Assembly: GCF_019649055.1 (NCBI RefSeq)
Contig: NW_026570412.1
Span: forward strand, 101,390-165,389
DNA length: 64,000 nt
Direction of reading: 5' to 3'
DNA from: Paramacrobiotus metropolitanus
Taxonomy: Eukaryota; Tardigrada; Eutardigrada; Parachela; Macrobiotidae
Position 1 is the first letter of the stretch. Each line of letters starts with the position of its first letter. This document shows, piece by piece, positions 38,671 through 48,351 of the stretch. Under the pieces are notes generated by a model, which saw only the letters and a program-made list of their open reading frames with translations, searched no databases and was not told the DNA's origin. The position numbers were made by a program, and so were the translations under genes.

Positions 38671-39651
38671 TGACGTGTACTGGCGTCCCTTAGTACACAT
38701 CGGTACTACTTTACTACTTCTACCCCTACAACTAAGGCTTAGGCTTTACTACAACTTCTACGCGAGTCCTGACCCCGAGTCTCTACTTCGACTTCTCAGA
38801 AATCCCCAGCAGAGAACTTTGACCGCGACTTGCCATTTCGACGTGACCGCGCTTCGATGACGTAGCTCAACCTATTGTTCTAGTGTATTAGTTGACCTCA
38901 TGTTCTCATTTGTCCACGTGTAGTGATGCAGCGGTGTGATTAGTCCACGTGTCCTCAGATGTCTCTTATTGGCTAGTTTCTAAATCCCTATTGTTCTCAG
39001 ACCCGTACCTGCGCGTACGAAGAGCCAGCACTTGCGGTGCCCAGGGCTATATAAGGCGCTCGTCGCCCACAGAAATGTCAAGAGTTGTAATCCCAACAAA
39101 AGTAGAGTCTTGTTACTCGATCTGATTAACTTCAGGCTTTTGCTCTGGTCTTCTCTTTCCAAGTGAGGCTGTTCAAACTGACCTCTGGGTGACCTTTCAC
39201 CTATTGTCAGGGGTCATTCCTCTACTTCGTCGACGTGCATTATCATCTTCGGATAGTCTCGTGACGTAACAGGCTACCCACTTGATCCCACTTGTTCGCC
39301 TTGACCTTTCGGTCCCTTCGATCTTCATGCCCTGTAGCGCCAGGTTGATGGATTTGTCATACTCATACGCTTCGGCTACCATCTAGCGTCGGACAGGTAA
39401 CGTATAACTTCACGCATCCCTTGTGTTTCCTTTCGTGTCTTCTCTTTCAGCAGGCTTTCGGGTTCCGGATCCTCTTCTTCATCCTTGCATATCATCTCAT
39501 ACTTGTACATCAACATCCTTAACCTTTCGCTCCATGAAATACATAAGAAGTTGAGATTAAGAGTCGCTCTATTCCCCGACTGGTCGTGGTCCGGGAAGTG
39601 CATTATTCCCACCGCACAACCTCTTTCATTCTGTATTTTTATTGCACGACA
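38671..39651 (+). repeat. 3' LTR of the giant element
   Basis: 981 bp, one base different from the 5' LTR by eye. It ends TATTGCACGACA and is followed by the GTAC target duplication. Confidence 0.95.
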
Positions 39652-40029
39652 GTACTATGCGCTTAAAAGATTTGAATTTAGCAAAAAGAAGAGCAAACAA
39701 ATGCAGGAGTTAAGTATGCGTACACGATACACCGTCTCGCGCATAGCGGATAAAGACACTTGGATATGTGCGTATCTGTACACCTCAATTCAACCTGGAT
39801 ATGCAGCACTTTGCTTGATGCGCGCATGCCTTACGGTAGCTTCGCAAGTTATCGGCGTTGCTTAAACAGTCTTGCGCTAAACGTCACCAATTCGACACCT
39901 ATGGCCTAGTTCGTACACGCCTATTTTTTGGATCGCAGTTTTAGCTGTAGCCCCGCAGGCCCAGTAGTCAATCGTAGTCATATGCAAGAAAATTAGTCTG
40001 GGCTTCAGAAGCAATCGAGGAAGTCACCT

Positions 40030-40490
40030 TAGTCCTCTGTAGTCTTGGTAGTGCATGTAGTCTCGGTAGCCTACTGTAGTCTCGGTTGTCTGCGTAGTCC
40101 CGGTAGCCCACGTAGTCTCGATAATTCCCGTAGTCTCAGTAGTCTGGGTAGTCCTGGTAGCCCACATAGTCTCGGTAGTCCACGTAGTCTCGTATAGTCC
40201 ATGTAGTCTGGATAGTTTACTGTAGTCTCTGTAGTCCATGTAGTCTCGGTAGTCCATGTAGTCTCGTAGTCCACGTAGCCTCGGTAGTCCATGTAGTCTC
40301 GGTAGTCCACGTAGTCTAGTGTAGTCCATGTAGTCTCGGTAGTCCACGTAGTCTCACTTAGTCCATGTAATCTTGGTAGTCCACGTAGTCTGGGTAGTTT
40401 ACTGTAGTCTCTGTAGTCCACGCAGTCTCGGTAGTCCACGTAGGCTCGGTAGTCTCCGTAGTCTTGCTAGTCCAGACAGTCTTGTTAGTT
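40030..40490. repeat. Minisatellite, 9-bp base unit (inverted relative to 51.5 kb)
   Basis: Degenerate tandem copies of GTAGTCTCG / GTAGTCCAT (9 bp, minor length variation). It is the reverse complement of the GACTACNNN minisatellite at 51509-52370, so the two lie in inverted orientation about 11 kb apart. The repetitive Asp-Tyr/Arg-Leu reading frames on both strands are by-products of the period. Confidence 0.9.
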
Positions 40491-40858
40491 TCGCAGTACG
40501 TTACTGTTTCCTCACGTATTTTGATTTTTTCTATATTCTGTTGCCGTGGCCCTGTTTTTCTCGGCCAAGCGCAACAACTTCCGTTTGCACAACAGTTTCC
40601 GTTTTATATGTCATTCATCAGTTTTCTGTGGGTAAATCAGTTGATGCGGTTAAATTTCACAAGCAAAGCCCTGTTTTGAATCAGCAAGTGCTCGCTGAAT
40701 ACAGTACCTCAGGTTGCGTTTTGTTATATCAAACTTTAATTTTTTAGCGGTAAGATAATCTGATTCGTTAAATGATATTTTGGCCGATGACTCTCAAAAT
40801 CACGCCTTAAATTAACATCATGGGGGTATTACAAACGAAATTTCAATATCCAAGTCTT

Positions 40859-41570
40859 TCAGCCGGTGAACGGGTAGAACAAACAACCGGTGCTTTTCTC
40901 GATTCTCTGCATTCTTTCAAATAAGCATTGCGTCTTAGAATAACTCTGTGCAGAAAAAAATTTTAATTGATTTTTGGCATGCTGTTTGCTTGCTTTTTTG
41001 TATTTGCCAAGCCAGGAAAAGGCTTGCTCAGCCGCGATTGGGTTAGGTTTAGTCACATGCGGATGGTATAAGCTGAAGTTTTCCGGATTATATAGTTCCT
41101 TACAGCTGTCCTGGCGATGGTTTTTTATGTGAAGGCCATCAATCATTTTATTATGACATCAAGCATGTTGGAGTAATCTGGCGAAAATATTGCATCCAGT
41201 GGCTCTTTTAAGGCTTTAAGTCGACAGAAATTACACCTAATCAGATGTATCAGTAAGACAAATTATTACAGCTGAACCTTTGGTCGAACAAGAAACGTAA
41301 GTCTTACATGTTGTCGTAGCATAAAAAGTATTTTGGCCAGTCTGCTTTTGGCAGCAACTGCAGATGTTTGTATAGCCATTCAATGGTTATCAGGTAGGCT
41401 TGACTCAGCGACTCGCTTCTGAAAATTAAAAGGTCAGAAGGAAATTCAATAATTTGCCAAAGCGTAGCAAAGGTCCATGGGTTCAGTAATAAAGGAAAAA
41501 GTGATGTTACTACATTCAGGACGGAACTGGAATATTTCACATGGCTCAAATCTCGACGATAACTTCTGGC
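40859..41570 (-). pseudogene. KDZ-type transposase remnant
   Basis: Two minus-strand frames, 41549-41304 and 41146-40859, plus a bridging stretch. The first ends in Tyr-Phe-Leu-Cys-Tyr-Asp-Asn-Met-Cys and the second starts Met-Ile-Asp-Gly-Leu-His-Ile-Lys-Asn-His, later Glu-Gln-Ala-Phe-Ser-Trp-Leu-Gly-Lys-Tyr. The order 'YDxMC ... DGLHxxNH ... EQxFxWLxxY' is what I recall of Kyakuja-Dileera-Zisupton transposases in invertebrates. A one-base frameshift lies just before the Asp-Gly-Leu-His motif, and the N-terminal half is missing. The family call rests on motif memory only. Confidence 0.45.
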
Positions 41571-41606
41571 TGTTGTAAATTTATAAGTAAAATTGTGTTA
41601 CACTGT

Positions 41607-41656
41607 GGTTTCTTGGGTTTCTTAGGTTTCTTAGGTTTTTTAGGTTTCTTAGGTAT
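41607..41656. repeat. Short tandem repeat (GGTTTCTTA)n
   Basis: About five copies of a 9-bp unit GGTTTCTTA/G with one substitution each in two copies. Confidence 0.9.
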
Positions 41657-42864
41657 CTTTTGTTAGTTTGCCCTTTGGAATAGTAATAATAACAAAACAA
41701 GTCACTTCTGCATAATCGACGTCTCCGCGCTTTTTGTCGAATGAGTTCCTAAAATGCAAAATATTACGAGGGGTGAACATTGTAATACGGATGCATTTGT
41801 AGCCGGTTAAAGAAAAAATAGAAACCGGCATCGCCAAAGGCTGTTAAGAAAAAATTAACTGAAAAAGAACATTAGTTCGGATTGTAACTTCGTCAATATT
41901 TGAATTGTCACACTCGCTACAGCTTTAATTCTAATAATAACCTGAATGAACATTTTTGAAATAACCGCTTGTGGCTGATGTTCAACATGGCATTTTCGAA
42001 TGCCTTGTTGTTAGCAGATTTGCTTCATTCAGTGTTTGGTTGTATCCGCAAATTACGGAACCTGGTTCGCTCGTAATGCAAATTTTCATTCTCGTAATTT
42101 TTTCTTAAAATGATCTAGGACAACTGCGTTTTCCCGAAGCGATAGTTCCAGGAACCAGCGGAGTGGTCAACAAAAAGCAGACAAAGGTCACTTCAGCTGC
42201 TTGCGAGGCTTGCGGAGAGATCGGTTTGGAAAAACAGTTGATTGCAGCAACTGCATAAAGCGTTATCACATTGCATGTCAAGACGAGCATGAAAAAAACG
42301 GGCCAGCGAGAAGCAATGCTCGCAACCGAATATGCAACGCATGCGTGATGAGCCAGTGAACCCAACGGGCTGAAATCTGGGAAACGTGCGGTGTAGTGGC
42401 TTCAAAGATCATCGATATTCTGCCGTGAAGAAATGCATGCCGGTCGTTGCTCGAACGTTGATGGGCTGTACTGTATGAGTACGATTAATAACGTAAAATT
42501 AAACTTTTCTATATTTTGCTCGTTTCTTCGATTGTATTCTTTTATTTTCGGACAACAAAATGTTACTTTTTTTAGAGTTAGGTTTGACTTATTAAATGGG
42601 TTCTGTATTTCTATGGTCGGTTTACTAAGTCGCGGATTTAAGAAGTCGGTTTTATTCATACGTCCAGAATTATGCATTCCCTTTTAAAAACGTGCTCTGA
42701 TACTGTGTATTGTGAAACGTTTTTCCATGATGTTCTCTAAAGAAGTAAAACTTCTTGGTACAGCCATGCATTAGTCCTGCCTGCAAGCGTGCCGCTGAAT
42801 AAATATACCGGTAGATGTACTTTAGAGCGACTTAGACAACATGAGCATATATATTACTGTATAG

Positions 42865-44100
42865 TAGTGCCCTGCAGCGGAGTACAAAATTGCGTCCAGT
42901 CCGATCCAAACTTAAAAAATTTTATCCGAACCCAGTCCGACTCCGAATTCTAAAAATCGTACTCCGACCAATCCGATCCGAAAAATTTTTTGGCCAATCC
43001 GAACCCACTCCGATCCGATCCAAAAAATTTTCCAAACGAATATTGCTTAATTTTATTACACATCCCCACATTAAAAAAATTTTAATGCCGAAGTAGTTAA
43101 AAATTTTAATGCCGAAGTACCGTAACATGGTATTCAAAAAATTTTAGCCATGTTGTCGGTAGCCAAAAGACTTCAGAATTCACAGGTACAAGTTTCTTGG
43201 GCATAATAAAGGTTAAGCTAGAGGATTTATATATACAAATTTTTTAGGTGAATTTTGTTTTTTAGCACTACAGTGTTGAAGCAACTGGAGAGGTTAGTTA
43301 TCTATCCTCACTGTCAGAAATCTGTATCAGATATTTTTGTTGTATACGGTTCAGGCCACGGATTACCCACGTATTAGCCAGGTTCAAAAATAGGGACAGA
43401 AATTTAGAGGGAGGGATGTTTCTAAACGTCCGGAACTAAAATAAATGGTAGTTTCGTGCATTCCTTAGTGTAAGTTGATATTATTATATATTATTATATA
43501 TAATAATAGTATGTATAATTAGAATATATTATTATTGTTATCTTGATCTCCAGTATTAATCCAATTACAAGAATACAAGTGCTGCAAATAAAAATGGGAA
43601 GCCGGTGCCTAGTGAAACTGACTGAGCTGCACAACACATGTGGTCCGTTTAAACTTTAACCGTACTGTAGTAGTTATACTAAAATTATTTGATAAGACAA
43701 TAACAAATAACAACATCATAACAATCGTAAAACACTCTAAATATTAAAAAGTGTCAGGAGAATTAATAAAAGGAAGTGAAAGAGAATTAACAACAGTCAA
43801 CCAGACAAAAGCAGGTACTTCGGTGCAAATTAATTAAGCGCAAATGGAAGCATCGCGCGAAGCTGACGAAAATTTTTGTTTTGAAGGCCGGTGAAATTCA
43901 ATAAAAATTAATTAATAAAATTTATTTAATTACGGATTATTCGGAGTCTTGATTGCATCCGAACCCGATCCGATCAGGTGCACATAAACTCCGAAACCAC
44001 TCCAACTCCGAATTTTCCAGATTGAAATCCGTCCAATCCGGTCCGAAAATCGGAGTGGGTTCGGAGTGGATCGGATTTCCCAGTCCGTTGCAGGGCTCTA
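42865..44100. mobile_element. Non-autonomous hAT element, complete
   Basis: CTGTATAG at 42857-42864 is duplicated at 44101-44108 (8 bp, the hAT target-duplication size). Between them TIRs read TAGTGCCCTGCAGCGGA (left) and TAGAGCCCTGCAACGGA (right, complement), matching the hAT TIR start TAGNG. The subterminal regions contain many direct and inverted copies of CCGATCCGAA / TCCGAACCC on both sides (42895-43030 and 43945-44085), as in hAT transposase-binding regions. The 1,236-bp interior has no transposase ORF. Microsatellite-like ATTATATA at 43480-43505 lies inside. Confidence 0.9.
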
Positions 44101-44393
44101 CTGTATAGGGAAACACTTTTATGAACTAAGTGGAAATGCCCGAGTGCGCTGCTTCGCGTTTGTCTTTATATATTTTTTGACTTGAATGTATATCTACGCT
44201 ACATTCCTTTCACTTGTTAGAAAAAAGAGTAATGCTGATATTTTGCAACAACTGGTCACTTTTGATTTTCAATAGTTGGTCATTGAACTGTTAATGACAA
44301 TGACTTATCACCAGTGTTACGCGTTGTTTTTCTCGGTTCCAGACTTAGGCAATTGTAAAATTTACTCATAGTAAGGTTAAGAGTTACAGGAGC

Positions 44394-44728
44394 GTGCGAG
44401 CTAATGTTACCGCTTCCGGAATCCACTGGGAGCGCTGGAGTCCCGGCTGCTGGGCGGCTGGTACTCTCGTGATCGGCTGTGTTGGTGACCGTGGGTCAGC
44501 GGGAAGCCGGCCGACCGGGGTCGGCGGAAGAGAGCGAACAGTCCCCTGCGCAACCGAAGGCCCCTTTATTGAGCAACGCGAAATAACAGCAGCACAAACA
44601 GCAGGTGTGGCGGGTGGTAAAGAACAACATCAGTCGCGCGCACCCGAACAAGAAATGCAAAGAACATCGGCCACAGATGCAGTACCCAACGCGGGCACAA
44701 AACAGTGCCGAGAGCAAAAAGCAGGCGC
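44394..44728 (+). CDS. Candidate 5' exon, Ala/Gln/Gly-rich
   Basis: A GC-rich island in AT-rich surroundings. The frame is open for 111 codons and ends at a donor GCGC|GTGAGT (GT at 44729). It starts at a GTG, so the true start is unclear. The composition (Gly/Ala/Thr/Gln/Glu) suggests a disordered region. Family not recognised. It could be a CpG-rich first exon, or chance. Confidence 0.25.
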
Positions 44729-44729
44729 G

Positions 44730-46604
44730 TGAGTACCGTCGGCTACTTTGATCTAAGCGGCCAAAGCGACTCGCAGCGCCACCAACACAGGTAGCTGCCT
44801 ACACACGGCGAAAAGGGAAAAAGCGGGAGCACACATCCTCCAGCTAACATTAACATCAATTAACGTTGTTAATTGTCATTTATTAATGCAAGAAGATATT
44901 TATGCAAGAAAACCGAGTTTTAAGTTATACCGAGGATTACGCTACCGCACACAGTATGTATCATTTTTATGAGAGTTTAGTTCGGTAAGTTTTCTGCCTA
45001 GCAAGTCACTTTTAAGTGTTGTTATAACTCAAGAACTGAAAAATAACTCGCGTTTAGTTAAATAGCTCAAATTAACTGCTCAGGTCTACTCGGCTCCTTC
45101 ACGCAGTTGCGACGCAAAATCTAGCGCGCTGTACCCGATATAAATAAGGTAATCAATTTTCTCTGCAGTGTAACAAAAGAAAAGCCGGTGCCCAATTGAT
45201 TGAAATACAAAGCCCGCTTCTTACTAAGCAAAAATGAAATAGCAAAAAAGCAAAACTACTGTGACCGTGATAAGTCATCCCTAGCGTTTGTGCGGTCGCG
45301 CAAACATATTTTGGTAACAAGCGCTTGTTTGCAAACAATAAGGCGTGACTTACTTTTGAATTCAGCGCACGTATTTGCAATCTGTCACGGTAGATTTTTG
45401 TATGCTCCCAGGAAGTATAAATATTGGCGAGTAAAATATGCGTTTTTGCAGCCTATGACGAAGAAATAGCAATATGCTGTGTTATTATGACTGCAACTAC
45501 TTTAATTACCAAATTTGTGATACCCCCGTCATAAGCGCGGTTTTTTTCAAAGATGGTAAATTAAAATACCCTCCAATAACGCCGCATAGCGGGCCGTTAA
45601 TAAATGTCAAAAGCAATGAGCTTGCACGAGTAGTTAGTACAAAAGTACATGATTAACGATAAAAAAAGAAACAAAACGTAAAACAATAAAATTCAAACAT
45701 TTAGACATAAAACTCTATAACTATACAAGAAAATGGCGTGTCGTTTTTGGCAAGTAAATGTATAGGTGCTCCAAGTGTGGTTGTAGCACTGCTACATGTT
45801 TTGTATGCATTTTTTGCGACTGCACGTAGTTATATGCCATACAATTACACCGACTACCGTGGTCAGTTTCGACAGAGCGTGGCGCGGTCTTGCTTTGAAA
45901 ACTAACGGCACTTTGAACTGTTTAGTTGTAAAAATAATGGCACCCACGTAATAACGGCATATCCCCGAAATAATCGTTCAGATTATTTGCCTTCCGGTGC
46001 ACCAATCACCAATGTGACGAAAATTTCTAATTTTATTTCAATTCAAAGTCCAAATACAACCCTATTCACGCGGACAACGACAAGGCACTTAATTACGTCA
46101 TAACACATTTATCCCGGGCGCACTTGCCACTGGTGACATGGCAGAAGACAATATTTGTGTGGTAAAACAAAAAGAGGTTAGCCAACAACACAAGGGTTTA
46201 CGCTTCACGAGTTGTTTGCAAAATGCCATGATAGTTTTTATATAGTCAATCCGTCAATTGTTCAGAGAGAGCTGATCGGTGAGATCTATTTTAATAGCAA
46301 CTGGCGCTTAAATTTTGAGAAGCGCCAATAAGTTGAAATTGTAACTCCCTAGCATATCGTTGAACGACAAACATATCTTATATCTCTTCCGGTGCTAGTA
46401 TGTTCTTCAAAGATAGGATAACCATTTTTTTCCGACACAAACTTCTGTCCTTATACAAACGCGATTTCAGTGAACGGCTTTTGCTATCATAAATCTGAAC
46501 CTACTCTGCTAAAAACAAAAAATTCGTTCAGTAACAACACGGCAAACCCAAAATTTATTTCGATTTTCTACGGAGAATATTTCTTTTGGCTATCGAAATA
46601 AACT
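44730..46604. other. No supported feature
   Basis: AT-rich sequence with ORFs below 90 codons. No terminal repeats or splice-flanked coding stretch that I can support. Confidence 0.45.
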
Positions 46605-46752
46605 ATTATTGCCGACTACTAGGACGGAAAGGCGAACAACAGCAGGTGCATGGGGGGGTGGATTTTAATTCACAAAATCCCTGGCAAACGAATCTGTCTG
46701 CCGGTACAACGTAAACAGAACATCAACGCCTGCACGCACGCAGGTAAGCCTC
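46605..46752 (-). repeat. Split direct repeat B2 (identical to 47138-47285)
   Basis: Starts ATTATTGCCGACTACTAGG and ends CAGGTAAGCCTC on the plus strand. Between it and the A2 repeat (46753-46944) is a partial second copy of its end: GCCTGCACGCAGGCCGGTAAG and CACAAGAACATCAGTTCTAC each occur twice, about 65 bp apart. Confidence 0.9.
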
Positions 46753-46944
46753 ACAAGAACATCAGTTCTACAACAACGAACACACAAAACATAAACGCCT
46801 GCACGCAGGCCGGTAAGCCACAAGAACATCAGTTCTACGACAAAAGTCAAAACAAATCTCTAATGCAAATCTTTCAATGCGAAGGAGATCCATCCGTGGT
46901 CGGTATCCTCCCGTTACTCCTGCAGATGGCGGTGGGCGGGCGGG

Positions 46945-47285
46945 GAAAACGAATTCTACGTTTAGCTGCGAGGCACTGGAAGTTGTGATCCGGCTGGCAG
47001 CTTTTTATAAGCGGGCAGTGGATCCGGTTTTGGTCGCTCTGCAACCGTCAGTGGCCCCCCGGCCAATGCCGACAGAGATGGGTCGGTTACGTTCGGCCAA
47101 TAATAAACAAATTCTGCGTACGTACAGAATTTTACTCATTATTGCCGACTACTAGGACGGAAAGGCGAACAACAGCAGGTGCATGGGGGGGTGGATTTTA
47201 ATTCACAAAATCCCTGGCAAACGAATCTGTCTGCCGGTACAACGTAAACAGAACATCAACGCCTGCACGCACGCAGGTAAGCCTC
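46945..47285 (-). repeat. A2-B1 circle-junction repeat
   Basis: A2 (46945-47140) and B1 (47138-47285) share ATT at 47138-47140. In models for Ngaro/DIRS replication, this joined repeat is the template that restores both ends when a circle forms, and ATT is the probable crossover site. Confidence 0.85.
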
Positions 47286-47307
47286 CAAACCCCCAAACCT
47301 CTACGCC

Positions 47308-48351
47308 TCACTGCTGGTATGCGTACGATGCCATAATTGCTGCAAACTCGTGTCTGCGCTCGTTATCCAGAGTAATGTACTTCTGATAACAACTGCTGCG
47401 CCAATTACCTTGTGCTTTCACAACTTCTGCCGACGCTCCAATTGATGCTGCCAGAGTCGCCCCTCCACGGCGAAATGAGTGCGTCGAGATACGCGATGCG
47501 TCAAAACCTGCTCTGCGTACTACCTTTTTGAGGTAGTTGTTAAACTGCTTGGCCGTGAAGCTTTTGAGGACGTTATTACTGCGGAAGGAGAGAAGGTGAT
47601 CGCTTTCCTTAGCACGACTTTGTGCAAGCATGCTTTTGATGGCTTCCACCGGACACAGTTCCTTTGCGTGTGCGATTTCCGGTATGATGACTTCCACGAA
47701 CGCATTCTTATAGCGATTGGATTTTAGCGCGGGTGCGGTGATCTTATACCCCGAAGAGGTCCGACTCAAATGTTTTACTAACACATGCCGATTGCTGCTA
47801 CTGCTGGAGCAAAATAAATTTGAACTCCTAAAAAGCGAGAAAAATGCTAGTAAACACGCTGCCCAAAACGTTCTTCGCGCTGCTTCAGGTATGACTCGCA
47901 AGTGCCTTCGAATTGCGACCAATGTTTCCGGACTAATTCCCTTACGTCTATGAGGCAGCTCCTCACACTGCTTCTGCGCTCCAGCAAGGGCTTCTTTTAT
48001 TGTAAAATGCGACAGATCCGGTGCTACCGTGTCATGGAAATGATGAAACGATGCCAAACTTGCAACGTAGTTTATTATCGTTGAGTACTGCAGTGAGCTG
48101 CGAGACAATTCCGTAATGTACAAACAAATTGTATGCGGCGAAGCCGGGACTGCTTGAAGCTTATATGCACTGCAAAACTGCTTAAACCTGCTCCACTGGG
48201 AACGACGTGTTCGCTGCGATGAAACTGCTGTGCCAGCTTTCCGCAAGTCTTTCAGCTGTTTCTCCAGTTCCGCTTCTGGGATACGAGGTGCTCGTTGTTT
48301 CCGGTAGCCTTTCCCCGGGAAAACTGCGAAAAACGGAAAGAAATCTGTCAA
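47308..48351 (-). CDS. Tyrosine recombinase (ORF3)
   Basis: 347 codons. The N-terminal SAM-like domain (residues ~30-125) has Pro-His-Thr-Ile-Cys-Leu-Tyr-Ile-Thr-Glu-Leu. Catalytic residues in the expected order: Arg ~175 (Ser-Leu-Phe-Arg-Ser-Ser-Asn), His ~291 and Arg ~294 (Thr-His-Ser-Phe-Arg-Arg-Gly-Gly), Trp ~317 and Tyr at 322 or 325 (Gly-Asn-Trp-Arg-Ser-Ser-Cys-Tyr-Gln-Lys-Tyr). Known YR-retroelement enzymes integrate circular cDNA by DNA breakage and rejoining through this Tyr. The ORF overlaps ORF2 by 170 bp, in the +1 frame, and has no early ATG, so it is probably made by frameshifting or reinitiation. Confidence 0.92.
   Translation of the reverse strand: MTDFFPFFAVFPGKGYRKQRAPRIPEAELEKQLKDLRKAGTAVSSQRTRRSQWSRFKQFCSAYKLQAVPASPHTICLYITELSRSSLQYSTIINYVASLASFHHFHDTVAPDLSHFTIKEALAGAQKQCEELPHRRKGISPETLVAIRRHLRVIPEAARRTFWAACLLAFFSLFRSSNLFCSSSSSNRHVLVKHLSRTSSGYKITAPALKSNRYKNAFVEVIIPEIAHAKELCPVEAIKSMLAQSRAKESDHLLSFRSNNVLKSFTAKQFNNYLKKVVRRAGFDASRISTHSFRRGGATLAASIGASAEVVKAQGNWRSSCYQKYITLDNERRHEFAAIMASYAYQQ

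Larger units (their letters stand above)
15679..39651 (+). mobile_element. Giant (23,973 bp) non-autonomous LTR retrotransposon
   Basis: Direct repeats of 981 bp (15679-16659 and 38671-39651), TG...CA termini, flanked by GTAC (15675-15678 and 39652-39655). By eye the LTRs differ at one position (A at 16461, G at 39453), so insertion is recent. A PBS-like site follows the 5' LTR and a G-rich tract precedes the 3' LTR. Gag with capsid and zinc knuckle, a retropepsin, pre-RT domains, RT finger fragments and integrase zinc-binding modules place it near Ty3/gypsy. RT palm (YxDD), RNase H and the integrase DDE core were not found anywhere inside, so it should depend on an autonomous relative. It also carries accessory sense ORFs, a spliced antisense gene and a large tRNA-like repeat array. 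Confidence 0.92.

Noticed and set aside
38519-38860. 113-codon ORF across the 3' LTR boundary, and LTR-internal ORFs of 60-78 codons
   Set aside because: The same frames occur in both LTRs and carry no motif; incidental.
40024-40439. Minus-strand ORFs of 107 and 122 codons over the 40-kb minisatellite
   Set aside because: Same artefact as at 51.5 kb, read on the opposite strand.
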